This document shows positions 1 through 13,050 of a stretch of 64,000 bases of DNA, piece by piece. Source of the DNA: Ochotona curzoniae (lineage: Eukaryota; Chordata; Mammalia; Lagomorpha; Ochotonidae); contig NW_024466459.1 of assembly GCF_017591425.1 (NCBI RefSeq), forward strand, positions 2,914,001 through 2,978,000, written 5' to 3'. A program made the translations under genes and the position numbers. Position 1 is the stretch's first letter. Every line of letters begins with the position of its first letter. A model generated the notes under the pieces. It ran no database searches and was not told the DNA's origin. It saw nothing but the letters and a program-made list of their open reading frames with translations.

Positions 1-175
1 CTTTTTCCAAAAGGAGAGTTCACATTGACAAATTCCAGGGGTAAGGATATGACATCTTCCTTCTCTAAATGGTCCCTGTCTAGCTCAATCCAGCTGCCAT
101 TAGGAAATTTCTTTCTGAGGTGATAAAAAATGTTCTGCAAATAGTGATGTTTGTATCATCTTGTGACTACATGTG

Positions 176-310
176 GGGTCTTCATAAAGTTTGTGAAAGG
201 TGGAAATTATGAAAAAAAAAAACCACACCTGGATTTCAACATGTTTTTGCACCAAAGCAAACATCTTTTAATTCCATTTTCCAGGAATTTTTTTTGAAGT
301 CTTCTTACAC
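176..310. mobile_element. mariner-like MITE copy
   Basis: A short, nearly complete copy of a non-autonomous element. It starts GGTCTTCATAAAGTTTGTG and ends with the inverse AGGAATTTTTTTTGAAGTC, so the ends are imperfect inverted repeats built on CTTCAAAAAGTT. The inner part (A-rich run, then GCACCAAAG and TTTTAATTCCATTTTCC) matches a family I know from several mammals as mariner-derived. Half or interrupted copies of the same family occur at 3948-4038, 34405-34890 and 40325-40372. Confidence 0.6.
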
Positions 311-352
311 TGAAAGCTACAACATTGTCCGTTTTTTAACGGATATAGATAG

Positions 353-621
353 CCTTTTGGCCTAGCAGCTGGGATGCTGGTTGGGATGTCAGGGTCCAAT
401 CTTTGCTATGCTCCTCATTCCAGCTTCCTGCTGCTGCACACCCTGGGAAGCAACAGGTGACGGCTTAAGTGACCGGGATCCCTGGCACCCATGTCGGAAA
501 TCTGCACTGAATTCCCACCTCCTGGCTTCAACCTGGCCTATACCTGGTCATTGGAGGCATTTGGGGGTGTGAACCAGTGGGTGGCAGTCCTCAGTTTCTC
601 AAATAAATAAAAATATCTTAA
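353..621 (+). repeat. CSINE, old copy
   Basis: Diverged lagomorph C-repeat SINE. The tRNA-like head (GGCCTAGCAGCTGGGATG) is followed by the body landmarks CAGCTTCCTGCTG, GGGAAGCAAC and GTGAACCAGTGGGTGG, and an AAATAAATAAAAAT tail. Confidence 0.8.
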
Positions 622-2514
622 GAAATCAAGGCTTATTGTGTTCTTAAAGGGTGAATATGTTAGGGCGTGTGAGTTACATCTTAATACAAAAGAACAGATG
701 CATTTACTGGCAAAGTTCCTCCTGACTTACTACACCGCTCACTGGAGCCTCACTATGCTCCTGTGAGATCATGACTCGGTGCTCAACTCGTGGATGAGAG
801 AAGGGGCAGGGGCTAGCGCACTAACCTGAACTCAATCTCCCTGGAGTGGGCTCTGCATTCAGGGTTCCCCATCAGTGCAGATCAGGGGACAGCGATTATC
901 AATGATTTAGGGTCTTGCTGACCACAAAAGTCTCCATGACAAGAATACTTGAGCCTGCTGCTGAACAGCAAAGCAGCCATAGACAGGATACAAACAAACA
1001 AATGTGGCTACATGAAAAATAAAAACCAAAAAACAAACTTTGCTTAAAGGAAAAAACCTTGCCAGCCACATTCAGTCCTTAGTTTGCTGATCCCTAGCAT
1101 AAAGCAAACACCACCCCAACAGCACAGTGAGCTGTTTTGAAGAGAAACTCAGCTAAAGAGGACTCTTTGTTCTCCTGTACTCTATGCCTCTTGAACTCTG
1201 ATTGCCCTGAAGCCTGGGAAGGATCCTGGACCGGGTTGGGAGAGGGCATCCTTTGTTGTCACCTCCTTACTCCTTCTGAGCCAGTATGCTTCCTATGTGC
1301 TTGTGTTTGCTCCTTTGGGTGCAAGCCTCTCCTGTTCCACACACCCGATTTGCAGCTTCCTGCCTGGACCTTCTGGAGTCTGGCCATGATCCTAGCCTGT
1401 TCTCCACTGAGCTCTACCTGGAGGCCTATGGCCTGAGAGTGATAATGCATCAACGGAGCCATTCTTTGATAACGGCAAGGTTGCTCCAGAAATAAGGATT
1501 TTAATGGCAAAATGCTGACCTGTTGGAGGATAGCTGGGCGGGTTGAGGATTCTGCTTCTGGATACCTGAGCTGGACACCCAAGGTGCTGAGGGTCTGTCC
1601 AGCCTAGAACAAGGACCTGGTGACAGGTCCTCAAGGGGCTGATGATGGGGCAGATCGGAAAGCAAAAGGACAAACTCCTTCTATCATTCCTGACAGTGTG
1701 GTAGTAGCTGTCACACGGCTCACACTATCCCGGGAAGAACATGCAGTGCCTGAAATTTGTTTGTAGTTTCTTGGACAGGCCTCTTCTGTTGAGGTGCCAG
1801 GAAGAAAGTGTACGTGAGGCACCGCCAGCTCCTCAAGCTGTCACAAGGCTGTTCTGCATGGCATGGTGGGGGGTGGGAGTGCGGATGTGTCAGGAGGCAG
1901 GACCGCCCAGCAGATGCGGCTGGGCATCCTGGAGAAGAGACAGATTGTTTTGGGGATGGGGCTAGCTGGCTGGTCTTCCCACTGACTCTCTCTGGCAATA
2001 AGTTTTTCTGAGTATAGGAGGCTAGGACTTGGAGTCTTGAGACTGAGGACTGTGCAGGGAGGCAAGGGTGGGACACATTCCAGGTGGTGTGGTGAACAAG
2101 GTAGCAGGGGACTCAGCAAAGAGAGCAGAAGCAGTTAGGGTCACCAATGGAGGAAGGGCCAGGCAGGTTCCTGCTGGCACATGGGGAGGGCACGATCTGC
2201 TCTCAAGCCATATTCCTGATACACTGGGCTGTTTCAAGAATCAGGGATATCCTAAAACCTTCTGGCCAGGCCTTCTTCATCTTCCTTAAGGCATAAACCA
2301 CTCCGATGCTTTTGTTGGAGTTTTTATGACATTTTAATGCAACTGTGGGTCCTGGATTAAGGACCTCTGCTGGATGACAACGGAGGCAGGGTCTCTAAGG
2401 GTTTAGGGTTCTTACTTCCTCCTCCACACTTTAAAAGCCCATATGAAAACAGAGTGTAGCTTTCTTCCAGGCCAGTTACTATTTGGCCCGGGGGTGGGAA
2501 GAGGTGTGTGCTGA

Positions 2515-2755
2515 GGTCTGAATGTCTGAGTCCTCCCCTTCCCATTGCCTAAGGTTACAGGCTTAAGAGATGGGACCTCTAAGAGGCAGCTAGGTCCTGA
2601 GAGCAGATGCTCAAAAACAAGATCAATGTTCTCAGGAAAGATGCCCCAGGAAGCTTCGTGGTCCCTGTCTGCCCCAGTGGGAAGGAAGATGTCAGGAAAC
2701 AGACCCTCACCAGCCAGACCTGGAATCTGCAGGAGCTCTGGTTCCCAAGCTGTGA
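2515..2755 (+). mobile_element. MaLR-like LTR fragment (diverged)
   Basis: The segment resembles the 3' half of MST/MLT-type MaLR LTRs or a related old repeat. Landmarks are GATGGGACCTCTAAGAGG, then ACAGACCCTCACCAGCCAG, GGAATCTGCAGGAGC and a terminal TCCCAAGCTGTGAG-like stretch. The same landmark order occurs at 17460-17745. Family assignment is uncertain. Confidence 0.45.
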
Positions 2756-3947
2756 GTAATGCCTCTCTGCTGATGAGGTCAGCAGCACACATGGCCCTAT
2801 TGCAACACCCACGAGGGACTGAGACATTGTGGGGATTGAGAGGAGTCCTGGCAAGGGCAGGGACCTGCCAGGGGCGTGTGAGCAAGGGTGTGGCTCCACA
2901 ATGGCCAGATGCCTATCAGCGCGAGTCCAGGTCTTCATCCATGAGCTCCTGCTGTCTGGCAGGCTCTGTGTTGGGGACAGTTTATTCCTAAGGCAACCCA
3001 GAGCCTCCAAGTTGATAGGCAAAGTGAGAACACATGAGGGTAGTGGCCCCAAAGACCATGGACCAGCAGACTGAATGAACAGAATCGTCCAGCCCAAAGA
3101 AACAGCAACCAAAGAATCACTTTCTTCTCTCACTAGCAAATTAGAAAAGAGAGATTTTCCATAGTAGTTCGATGGGCATTTTGTTCCTTGACCTCTGAGA
3201 CTTCTGCGGAAAAAAGGACCAATAACCCACGCTTCCTATGCTTTAACAATTCCAGCCAAATTCTAGGGGTGCTACACACTGTGGCCCACCTTCATGTAGC
3301 TTGTGGTAGGATGACGTAGGAGCTGATATCCATTCTGTCTGGTTGAATATGTTCAACATTCAACTACATCCAACCTATTACATTGAGCTCTCACATCATC
3401 TCACGTCAGGGAGGCCACTCCCCTTGCTACTGACTATTTGGAAGCCCTGATACAGAGTGTATGAATCTCCAAGCTACACTTGCTCTGATCTTGTAGGTTC
3501 ATGATGCCCCAGGCATGGGCACAGCCAGCTGGTCACCCTCTCCCCTCTTAGAGTTACTAGCTACTTCTCCCCTCTGCACAAGACTTGTCTTTCCAGATCT
3601 TCCACTTTCCTTCCGGCCCCAGCATCTCTGCAGACTGACAGCAGTGTGGGGGTAGGGGCTGCACCACATTAGCTGGGGCATCTGATCCCCAACACATCAA
3701 GGGTCCCCCATACCTATTTCCTGAAAAGCTAAGGTGGACAGAAAAGCTTGAAAACCTCTGGCCATCTAGCTGCAGTGCATCAGGTGGCCATTAGGAGGGA
3801 CTCTAGGACAAGAGAAAAACCTAATAGGGCCTTCAAAGGGAGATGAAAGGCAGGACAATAGGAGTCAAACAGTTTTAAAAAATGTCAGATGCCGGGAAGA
3901 AATGTGCATATCCATGCATAGGAGAGGTTTTGGAGAATGTGTATAAT

Positions 3948-4038
3948 AGCAAAACCGTGCATGGACTTTAAATTTTGTGTATGTGCCCAAACTCTCCCTT
4001 TAAACCCATCTTCAATCAACTTTTTGAAGCCCCCACTA
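3948..4038. mobile_element. mariner-like MITE, half copy
   Basis: It contains AACCGTGCATGGACTTTAAA, then the spacer and terminal CAACTTTTTGAAGCCCCC, matching the right half of the 176-310 element. The left half is not evident. Confidence 0.5.
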
Positions 4039-4324
4039 TGAAATATAAATTGGCAACTCTCCAGGGTCGCTCTAGGCTAACCCTCGGGACAGAAAAAAAA
4101 AAAATCAGGAATAAGGTGTGAGAAGAAAAAGCACATCAATCAGTCCTTCACAAACCAACTCCCAATATCTCACTATTTTTCTTACAGTCAGTGGAGAATA
4201 AAATTTTCTATTAGACTTCTACAACCTCAACGTTCCCATAGGAAATGGGATCCAATTGTGAGAGAAACACTGTTTTCTAAGTCATGAGAGATTGAAATGA
4301 TTTTGTATCAATAACATAGGAAGC

Positions 4325-4665
4325 TTCTGGTGTAATGGCTCAACTGGGTAAATCCTCCCCTTGCAGGTGCTGGGATCCCATGTTGGTGCCAGTTCATGTC
4401 CTGGCTGTTCCACTTCCCGTCCAGATCCCTGCTAATGGCCCAGGAAAGCAGTGGATGGCCCAAAGCCTTGGGACCCTGCATCCATACTGGAGACCCAGAG
4501 GAAGCTCCTGGCTTCTGCTACTGGATCGGCTCATGTCTGGTTGTTGTAGCCACCTGCAGGGTGAACCAGTGGATGGAGGATCTGTCTTTCTTGCTCTTTG
4601 TACGTCTGCCTTTCCAATAAAAGTAAACAAAAATCTTTCAAAAATTAAATAAATAAATCATATAT
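4325..4665 (+). repeat. CSINE, full-length, intermediate age
   Basis: Full C-repeat with a tRNA-derived head (GTAATGGCTCAACTGGGTAAA), GGGATCCCATGTTGGTGCC, CAAAGCCTTGGGACCCTGCA, GAGACCCAGAGGAAGCTCC, GTGAACCAGTGGATGGAGG and a CTTTCCAATAAAAG tail followed by an A-rich run. Moderate divergence and a broken B box suggest an inactive copy. Open frames through it on either strand have no meaning. Confidence 0.92.
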
Positions 4666-5658
4666 GAAGGTATTAATTTTAAGAAATACTTATAGGAGTA
4701 ATGAATAGTCTTATCACACAAAAATCTAAATATGATACAAAAATTAATCTTAAAAATTAAATATGAACTTCCAATATGAAGATACAGGGAATATTGAAAT
4801 TGTCCGTGCCTCTGCTAGGAGACAAGCTAGTTAGTGTCTTAACTGTCGGCGCCTTTTTCTCGGCATCGGTCTAGACTAACATTCACCTTTTTAGAAGTCA
4901 CATCAGACGTACTATGATTGCAGTCTCCGATTTTGCCTTTGTAACCTAGGAAAGGCTATACTCTCCAGGTGTCTTTGATGCTCACACCCTTACACATGGC
5001 TCTACCATAACACATCTAATCAGGTCTACAAAGGGGACACTGTCATCTTCGTGGACAACACAGCAATGGACCATCTTCAGGTATGAAAACCTGCCCACGT
5101 TTCAGACATTTTCTTATAGGAAACATATTTTAAAGTAGATTGAAAGGTGCAAAGTTATCCCAGACGCTTGATATCTGTCACCACATTTCAGCCCCAACCA
5201 GGGGTGTGGCGGGGAAAGTGAAGAACAGCCTTGCCCTTCTGTCTCCCTTAACCATTTTTTAGGCTTGGCTTTTTTCCCATGTGGCTATTTGGCCATCAGT
5301 GCTTGCTTTCTCTGGATTTACTCCTTGTTCTGGTTTCCTACAGGGAGGTAAAGAATGTTCTGAGTGGGTCAGGAGAGTTGTTTGCATAGGAATGGTAACA
5401 GCCCTTTGTCATATCTGCCAGACTGTGTTCAGATCTCACGGCCATGCTTCCAGACACACGGAGGCTCCACCTCCTAGGCAGCTAGGCTGTCAGGCAATTC
5501 CTTCCATTCCTTCCATTTCTTTGAGGCATAGACAATCCTTCCCCTTTCGGAGAGAAGCTAAATATACCCTTGTGTTTTCGTTCACTATTTAGTTTAACTT
5601 TTCAAATCCATTTGAAATTTAGTATTTTCATGTACAATGGGAGGAAAATGTTCATTGG

Positions 5659-5682
5659 TTTTGTTTGTTTGTTTGTTTGTTG
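5659..5682. repeat. (GTTT)n microsatellite
   Basis: About five uninterrupted GTTT units, followed by a degenerate tail. Confidence 0.9.
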
Positions 5683-7224
5683 ATTGTTTTACTTTTCTTC
5701 CAAGTGTTGCGACCATTTTCCCTATCGTACCATGGAAGCAACTTTTCCATGAGTTCAGGTGGTTGCTGTGGGTTTGTATGACACGCTGTTTTCAGGGTTA
5801 GCTGCTTTTTTCATTCAGTGTTATATGAATTCTTGCAATGAGCTGACCCTTTGTTCTAGATCACCAACATGCTTCCAAACACGGGGCTAAGAGTCCCATG
5901 TGGCCTCTTTCATCAGTGGCCAAACACGGGGCAATTTCCTTCCAGGTGAAACTCAGCCCACCCTTCACTCAGTGAGGGGGGAAGGTGGGCAGCCCAACCC
6001 TGAGAGATTCTTCCAAAATCAGCCTGAGACTGGATCCCTCAATGCTAGACCACAATAGAGCTTCACAAAGGCTCTGGAAGGAGACAGAGGGTCCCCAGGC
6101 CTATGAGAGCAGCATGGGTTCAATGTGTAAACACTCAAATAAGCAGGGAGAGAGCAGAAACTCCAAGGAAGGCATTCCTGGTGCCCGAGGGGCCAGCCCA
6201 AGGAAGAGAATCAGAACATCTAACTTTAAGTGGCGTCTGGTCCCTTAAGCTCAGAAGCCTCTATGTTGGGACAATGGTTCAGTCTTAGCCTGATGCCACT
6301 AACCATTTACCTAATTGCCTTGTCATGATACCATATTCTCTGGGCACTGCTCTGAGTCTCCGGAGGTCTGTCCACAGGGAGAGAAAGCACTGCCCAAGTG
6401 GATTCCTGCTGTGTAGGACAGCGTTTTAAATATAATAGTCTCTTTATCATCATTTGCCTTTTCCTGGAGCTTGACAACACAGAGAGACTGATGAAGTCAG
6501 TAGGCACACCGACAGCTTGATTTCTCTCTGTAAACTAATAAGCTGGCATCCTGCTGTATTGCTCAATGGGGATTACACTGGAATAAGTTTCCAGGGACCT
6601 GGTCATTCCCTGGGGTCTCAGTTGGGTAGGCATAATTAGTGACCTGCCCCTCCCTAACCCGCTTGGGTCCCTCCCCACCCCCGTCCTGCCTTCTGCAGTC
6701 ACTTTGCTGGTGCACACCATGCCCTGAGCAATGGGAAGTTCTAGTTTTAGTCACTTCCCTCCACTACCAGCCTAAACACAGAGGCATTTTTTTGTGTTTG
6801 TGTTTTCAGTAACTCTAACCCACTTCAGGGCCAGAACAGGAAATGCCCAAGTTGCAGTTCTCAAATGTTCCATACACGACAATCATCTTACAAAACTCAC
6901 TAAAGGCCTGAATCTGCTGTCACAGAATCTGGTTTGGGGGATCCAGGGTAGGAGGAGCTACCTGCCACAGGGAATGAATGATAAACAGGAGACAGCACTT
7001 TCCATCTCCATTCCATCTGACCATGGAGGGAATTTGATCCACTGGAGATCTCTCTTGCCACTCCTATGGCCAATCCCAAACTATTCCATGTTGGACCCAC
7101 ACCTCACACAGAAGACTCCTCAGGAAACCTTTGGGTCAAGTTCTCATGGAAACTCCCTGATTATAAGATGCTCAATTCAAGTATTCTCTCTGCCTTGTAA
7201 CCTGGCAAGTCCCTGAAGACTTCC

Positions 7225-7365
7225 ATGTCTCTACTTCCTCACTGATAGAGTAAGGGAAGAGTATCATCCAGCAGGAAGTGTAAGTATTACCTGGAATTAT
7301 GCAAGTAAAACCCGTGGCATGGTGTTTGCACAGAGTCAGTCCTCAATAACTGTCATTACCATTGA
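7225..7365 (+). repeat. MIR-like SINE fragment
   Basis: The 3' half of a MIR is suggested by GTGTAAGTATTACCTGG, GTGGCATGGTGTTTGCACAG and AGTCAGTCCTCAATAACTG, which follow the MIR ending 'tggcacatagtaggtgctcaataaatg'. Confidence 0.5.
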
Positions 7366-8884
7366 GCATCAGTATCACCTAGAGAAACCTCTGGCATAGG
7401 TGGCTGTCCCTGAACACTTGCTGGGTGCCAGCACCAGGATGAGCTCAGGGATCCTTGAGTAAAGCTGACCTGGAAGGGTTCTGGGCTCATGTAGCCAGCA
7501 CTCCAGTGGGGGTACGACTCTGCACTGCCAGAGCTGACATGAAACTGGATGACATTGCTCTATTTTTATTCATGCTCGATACCATGCCAAGTTCACAACA
7601 TCCCTGGGAGCAGAGAATAATGGGGTGGCCCTGGAGTGTTGTTCCAGGCCTCAAGGCTGGCACTGAAGCTCCTGGTCAGAACATGCACTCAGATTATACC
7701 CACTGCGCAAAAGGTCTCTGACATGCTGGCCTCCAAAGCTCCCCAACCCAGCACATTCAGTCTAAAGAGCAAGAGTTCCAATGACACACTGATAGACATG
7801 GCTTGCTAAAAGAAGAAAGGCAGGGGCTGGGGAAGGTGTTATTATTCTAGCTCCAGAGAGAATTGCTCTATTTGTATTTCTGGCTGCCTAATTAGTATTC
7901 CCAGTCTTCCCTCCCCGCACAGAGCTTTTTTCATAGGAATGAGGGGACAACACCAGAGGCAAACAGAGAGATCCAGAATATGGTTGGCAAGCCCTGTGTC
8001 CATGAAGCTATCCCATTCATGTCAAGATGGGCTGGGCTTGAGATGGTAGGGAGGGGTGTGGAACACCCCTCTGGTCCTTCCCTCATCTGCCCCTCCTTCT
8101 GATTACTTCCACGTCATCTGTGCTTTAAATAGACTACACCAAATGGAAATAACCCAGGAGATTAAATTGAATTAAATCAGGCCTGGCTCCCAAGCAGCTG
8201 CTAATAAAATCATAAGCATTCACATCACTGAATGTGAAGGCAAAAAAAACGTTTATTGCTTGTGTCCACCCATTGCCTGAAGTAGCTGAACCCTTAAGAG
8301 ACATAGTCCAGTGAAACTGACCTTTGGTCCATATGTACAAGGAAGAAGGCACAGAAGTCATGGAGGAGAGTGATAAGCTGTGCTCACCAGCTTGCCTGCG
8401 GGAGCACCAACATCCTGTGGTAGCTTAGGGCTGAGAATGTTCTGGCTGTGCATGAAGGATGCTACTTGCTAAGTAGCTTGCAGCAGCATACCAGTAAGAA
8501 CGCCTTGCCCTTCATTTTTAGTCTTCACAGAGGGGATCAATAGTTCCAACCCAGAACTGTCCCTGCTACTGCAGAGCCCGTGGCTTCCGCATACCTGTCT
8601 GTTCTTGGTTCCCCAAAATGGGCTCAGCAAGCATTTTCTAAGGGACACGCTGATCAGTGGAGAGACTACCAATATCTGTCTCTGGATCATATCTGTCCTT
8701 GGCCAAAAAAGACAAAGCAGAACAGACCATCCCTCCCACCACAATCCTCCATTTTTCTATCATTGACATCTTTGAAACTACAAAGCTGAAGATACACATT
8801 AATTCAACATTATGTCATCCAGCTTAAGAGATTTTCACAGGCCAAACCTTGTATCACTACCAAAGTTCTGGCGAAAAGTCTGGA

Positions 8885-9125
8885 AGTAGGCATTTAGTCT
8901 AGTGATTAAGATCCCCACATTGGACTGCCTGGGTTTGATTCCCAGCACTGGATCCTGATTCCAGCTTCTTGCTAAAGCAGACCCTGGGGGGCAGCCATTG
9001 CGGCTCAAGTAGTTGTACTCTTACCACCCATGTGAATTTCTAGTTCCTGGTTCTGGACTGGCCCAGGTTGGAGTTTTCTCCATCTTCCCGTTTCTCTCTG
9101 CCTCTTAAATAAAGTTTAAAATTCA
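8885..9125 (+). repeat. CSINE, old copy
   Basis: Head GGCATTTAGTCTAGTGATTA with a preserved B-box-like GGTTTGATTCCC, then CCAGCTTCTTGCTAA, TACCACCCATGTGAATTTC, CTCTGCCTCTTAAATAAAG. It belongs to the older C-repeat subtype. Confidence 0.82.
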
Positions 9126-10599
9126 AAAAGTGTACATATATATTTGATGTTACTTTTGGACCTTATTCTGATAAGGTCAACTGTCAACACCTTAGACCAC
9201 CACAAGGTAGTCACATATATCTAGCTAACGAGAGAGAAACTTGATCCTGCCTAGGGGCTGTGAGGACTGTGTGATGTGAAGATCCCCGGCCCACCCCACA
9301 TAGCCTTCTAGTGGGTACCCTGACTCCGGGTGCTTTAGAGAGGATAGGTGGGTATCAGCCAGAATTGAACAAATCAAGCACGGAAAGCATCTTCTCAGCC
9401 ACGGGAGGGCCTTGAAAGCCAGGCAAGCTGGCTTTTTCAGGGAGAGGCTGAGAACCCAAGGTGTGATTCCTTGCCAACTCATTCTTTCTCACAGCTGGTA
9501 TTCCTTAGAATGCAAAGCTCCAGGGGTAATAGGCATGGGCCTGCCCAGTGAGCCTCATGGTCTGCAGACAAAGCTGCCCTAGGGAAGCGTGTTTAGGGGC
9601 AACAGCTCAAAGGCAGCCTGGAGGGCTTTGTCCAGTTCCCAGGCCCTAAATTAATGTCTCCACTTTTCTGAGCTACTCATTCGGTGCTCTGATGGTGACC
9701 ACATTCATGGGACTCGGCTTCCTGCTGGCATCACCATCGCTAAACCTCTTCTATACCAATGCCATTTACATGTACAATATGGTGTGCTGTTTCATGGCTT
9801 CCAAAATAAGAGAGGTAATTAAGGCTCCAGGTGGTTGAGTTGGACAAATGTTACTGAATCAAAATTTTTTCTTTGTCCTTGGCTGTTTCTGGGAACTGGC
9901 TGGGCCACTTATGCGTCATATTCAGCTTTTGTACATAGGCTCAGATATGGTCTGGCTCTTCAGTAACTCAATAGATGGGTGATATGAAGGCAAAGGACAC
10001 TGAAGTGGAAGGAGAGGGGTCTGGCTCCAGTCCCTACACCCAATCCCATTTCCTGTGCAACTGTGGCTGAGGTCTGTGGTGGTAAAAAGCAGGTAGAAAA
10101 CCTGATGTTTTCTTTGCTTAGCAACCCTCCCTCTTCCCTAGCTCCCTTTTTACCTGCTTTCCATCACAGGTGATCGGTTTAAGGTGGAACATGACCTGGA
10201 ATAGGCCAATAGATTTCTTCCCCAGAGGTTCTGAATTTGTGTCTGACACAGTAGGAGAGGTGAAGCTTCAGGAGGCAACACCATGGGATCCTCTGAGATC
10301 GTGTTTTCTGCAACATGAAGGAAGCCTACCCCGCCTTGAACGAAAAGCAATGGTGGCTGGATGCAGAAATATGCTCTCTGATTGGACGCTCTTGTCCCAA
10401 CTGTGAATTTCAGAAGATGTCTTACAATTATTAATAACATTTTTTTTTCTGTTCTGAGAGTGAGGAAGGGCACAAAAGAGTAGGGAGAATGGACTTTCTC
10501 TCTTCAAGTAGGTTATTCTCTAAATGCCTGGAACAAGCAGAGCTTGAGCAGGTCAAAGCGGAGATCTGGAGTCTTTATCTGGATCTTGTACTTGGGGGC

Positions 10600-10762
10600 C
10601 AGGGATTGACTATTTGAGCCATCATCAATTGCCTTCCAGGGTGTGCCTTAAAAGGCAGGAGGTCTGAAACAGCAGTGGAGCTGGGACTTGAACCCAGGCA
10701 CCCTGAAACAGGTTGTGGATATCCAAGGCAGCGCCTTACTACTGTGCTAAACATCTGCCCTT
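10600..10762 (-). repeat. CSINE, old copy, partial
   Basis: An antisense C-repeat is shown by ATTTGAGCCATCATC, CAGTGGAGCTGGGACTTGAA, CCCAGGCACCCTGAAACAGG and TACTACTGTGCTAAACATCTG (complement of the tRNA-like head). The A-rich 3' tail is missing. Confidence 0.8.
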
Positions 10763-10801
10763 AGGTGGTGCTTGATCACTACCCTTTCTTACCAAAAGTC
10801 C

Positions 10802-10803
<2 letters not shown>

Positions 10804-10855
<52 letters not shown>
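10804..10855. repeat. (AC)26 microsatellite
   Basis: Fifty-two bases of uninterrupted AC dinucleotide. A perfect array of this length is likely to vary in length between individuals. A minus-strand frame reading poly-Cys/Val through it is not a gene. Confidence 0.98.
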
Positions 10856-10858
<3 letters not shown>

Positions 10859-11272
10859 CTAAAACCTTGGTTTTACACCTGTAAAACCAAAGGCTTGGAT
10901 CCCTACAGGAACTTCTAAATGGAATTACAGAACTCTTTCCAGTGGAAATATCATTCAGATCAGATGTTCCTGGGAGGAATTTGCTGTCCAGTTGTGTTTG
11001 CAAACCACTGGACCAGAAGCTTCTTCAATCCAGCTGTCTCATTCTCCATAGAGGCACCCCCATGAGCTGCTTGTCTTGGAAGCAACTCTCCCAGCAGCAG
11101 ACCGCTAGTGCTGACGGCAGCCTCGGAGTTCAAGCAGATCAGGTGCCTTCACTGGAGTTTGCAGATCAGGACAGGGGAACAGAGAGAGGTTAGGAGCTGA
11201 GGTTCATAGTCAGTTCAGGTTTCTAAGGTTCATACTTCAAATTCAGATTCAACTGTTTTACCCGAATTTTCT

Positions 11273-11577
11273 TCTTTTTGAGGAGGGAGATGGGTAAGCA
11301 GAGAGCAAGAGTGAGATAGTGCTTCTCCTTCTGTTGGCTCAATCAAAAGCTCTGGGTGATGGGGACTAGGTCAGGCTAAAGGCAGGGGCCAGGAATGCAA
11401 TTCAGATCTCCCACACTTGTGGGAGGAACTCAACTACTTGAGCCATTGTTGCTGCTCCCAGGGGTCAGCATTAACAGAAAACTGGAGTGAGCAGCTGAGC
11501 CAGTAGTGGAACCCAAGTACTCCAACATAGGCTGCAGGTTGCCTTAACTGTCACTTTGATTGCTTAGCTAAACTCCC
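11273..11577 (-). repeat. CSINE, old copy
   Basis: Antisense C-repeat: GAGGGAGATGGGTAAGCAGA near the tail side, CAACTACTTGAGCCATTGTT, CAGTAGTGGAACCCAAGTAC, and the complement of the head, GATTGCTTAGCTAAACTCCC. Confidence 0.75.
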
Positions 11578-12804
11578 ACATTGTTCTCTGAATTCTGGAA
11601 AGCAATTCTGCAGCAAGTCTCTGTCATGCTTGGGAGGGATGGTAAAGCAAAGGCAAAGCTTTGGAGTTAGATTTTCTGGATTGCAGTTGGAGTCCCATGG
11701 TGCTTATAGCTACATCACCAAGGAATGAATGCCATCCAAGTGTCCCACTTGAAGGCACTGAACTCTATGACTAAGTTTGCCTGCAACACAGTCTCTAACA
11801 CTTATTCAGCACTGGGTTAGTGGTACAGTCAGGAGTCAAATCAAGTCTGGCTCCAAAGCCAATGCCACAGGAGCCTTGAAAATTAGGTAGCCTCTACTAC
11901 TTTGGAAACACATGCCCCTGCCCCCTGCCTCCCACTCCCCACTCTGTCTTCACAGCATACTGGTCATTGGAAGAGTATGGAGGACTTTTCTCAGGTGTAT
12001 CTTGGCTTCTGCAGAGGAGCCAGATGTCTGTAGGGTCACAGCGTCCCTGCAACACAGGAGGAACATACAGCCATGTGCCATGGGGCCATCCAGAGCAGCT
12101 GGAGGTTGACTGATGCTCGTGGCACATGCACATTTCCTGCTGGCCTGTGGCCAATGGTGGCCCCTTACACATTCTTCCATAGGCAACAACAAAGCCCAGA
12201 GAAATGGATTCCTCCCTTACCTAGCACGCCTCTCCCCAACAAAGGGAGAGCAAAGAGAAAGGGAGGCCAGGGTGGCACTTTCAGAACAAGGACTCTCCTC
12301 TGTCCCACTCCACATGGGGTGTTCCGGGAAGCTTGCATTTCTGACAATTTCAACCGCTGTCCCTGGAAAGTCTCAACTGTAGAAAAGACTCTTCCCATAG
12401 GTAACCATTCTCAATTCAGTGCCCCCAGCTTGAAAACTTTTATAGGAAGTTCGCTTGACTTCTCTATTCATTACTCTGGGGCAGGAGGGTGGATGAAGGG
12501 ACATGCCTGGCTGGTTTTGTAAAGGACCCTGGCTGTCTTTAATTAGCCACAAACCTTGTGTTAATTACAAAGGAAAACCGGAGGTGAAGTGCAGCTCCTT
12601 TCTGCTTGGTACAGAAAGCCCCAGGGATGCCGTGCTCGGATCTGCTGGCAGGACTGTGGCCCACGCTTTTCAAACAGGGATATTTTAGAGCCAGCCCAGG
12701 AGCTGACTGATCTGGTCCATTTTCTCAGGAAATTCAAGTGGAAATGCGTGGAAGCTGAGAGGAACACAGGTTGGTGTTCCTCTGCACCATTTAGGGAAAG
12801 GATT

Positions 12805-13050
12805 TCTTTGAAAGGCAGAATGAGAGCGAGAGTTAGTAAGTGAGATACAGACAGACACACAGAAAGACATTTTCCACTGGACCCAGTGACTCCACATAGC
12901 TGGCAGGGATTCAAGTACTTAGCCATCTTCTGCTGCCTTCCCAGGAACACTGGCAGGGAGTTAGGTCCTAACTGGAACAACTGGGCATCGAACAAGGGCA
13001 CAAAATGGGATGGAAGGATTGCAAGTGGTGGGTTACCTGCAGTGTCCTGC
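12805..13050 (-). repeat. CSINE, old copy
   Basis: Antisense order: TTTGAAAGGCAGAATGAGAG, CAAGTACTTAGCCATCTTCT, GCTGCCTTCCCAGGAACACT and GGCATCGAACAAGGGCAC. The region complementary to the head is badly diverged, so the right boundary is approximate. Confidence 0.7.

Noticed and set aside
2579..3139. 186-codon minus-strand open frame, same strand as PRKCA
   Set aside because: It overlaps the MaLR-like fragment, resembles no protein I know, and lies on DNA with open frames on both strands. The next PRKCA exon would encode C2 sequence, which this does not.
10779..11003. Cys/Val-repeat peptide
   Set aside because: It is the translation of the (AC)26 microsatellite.
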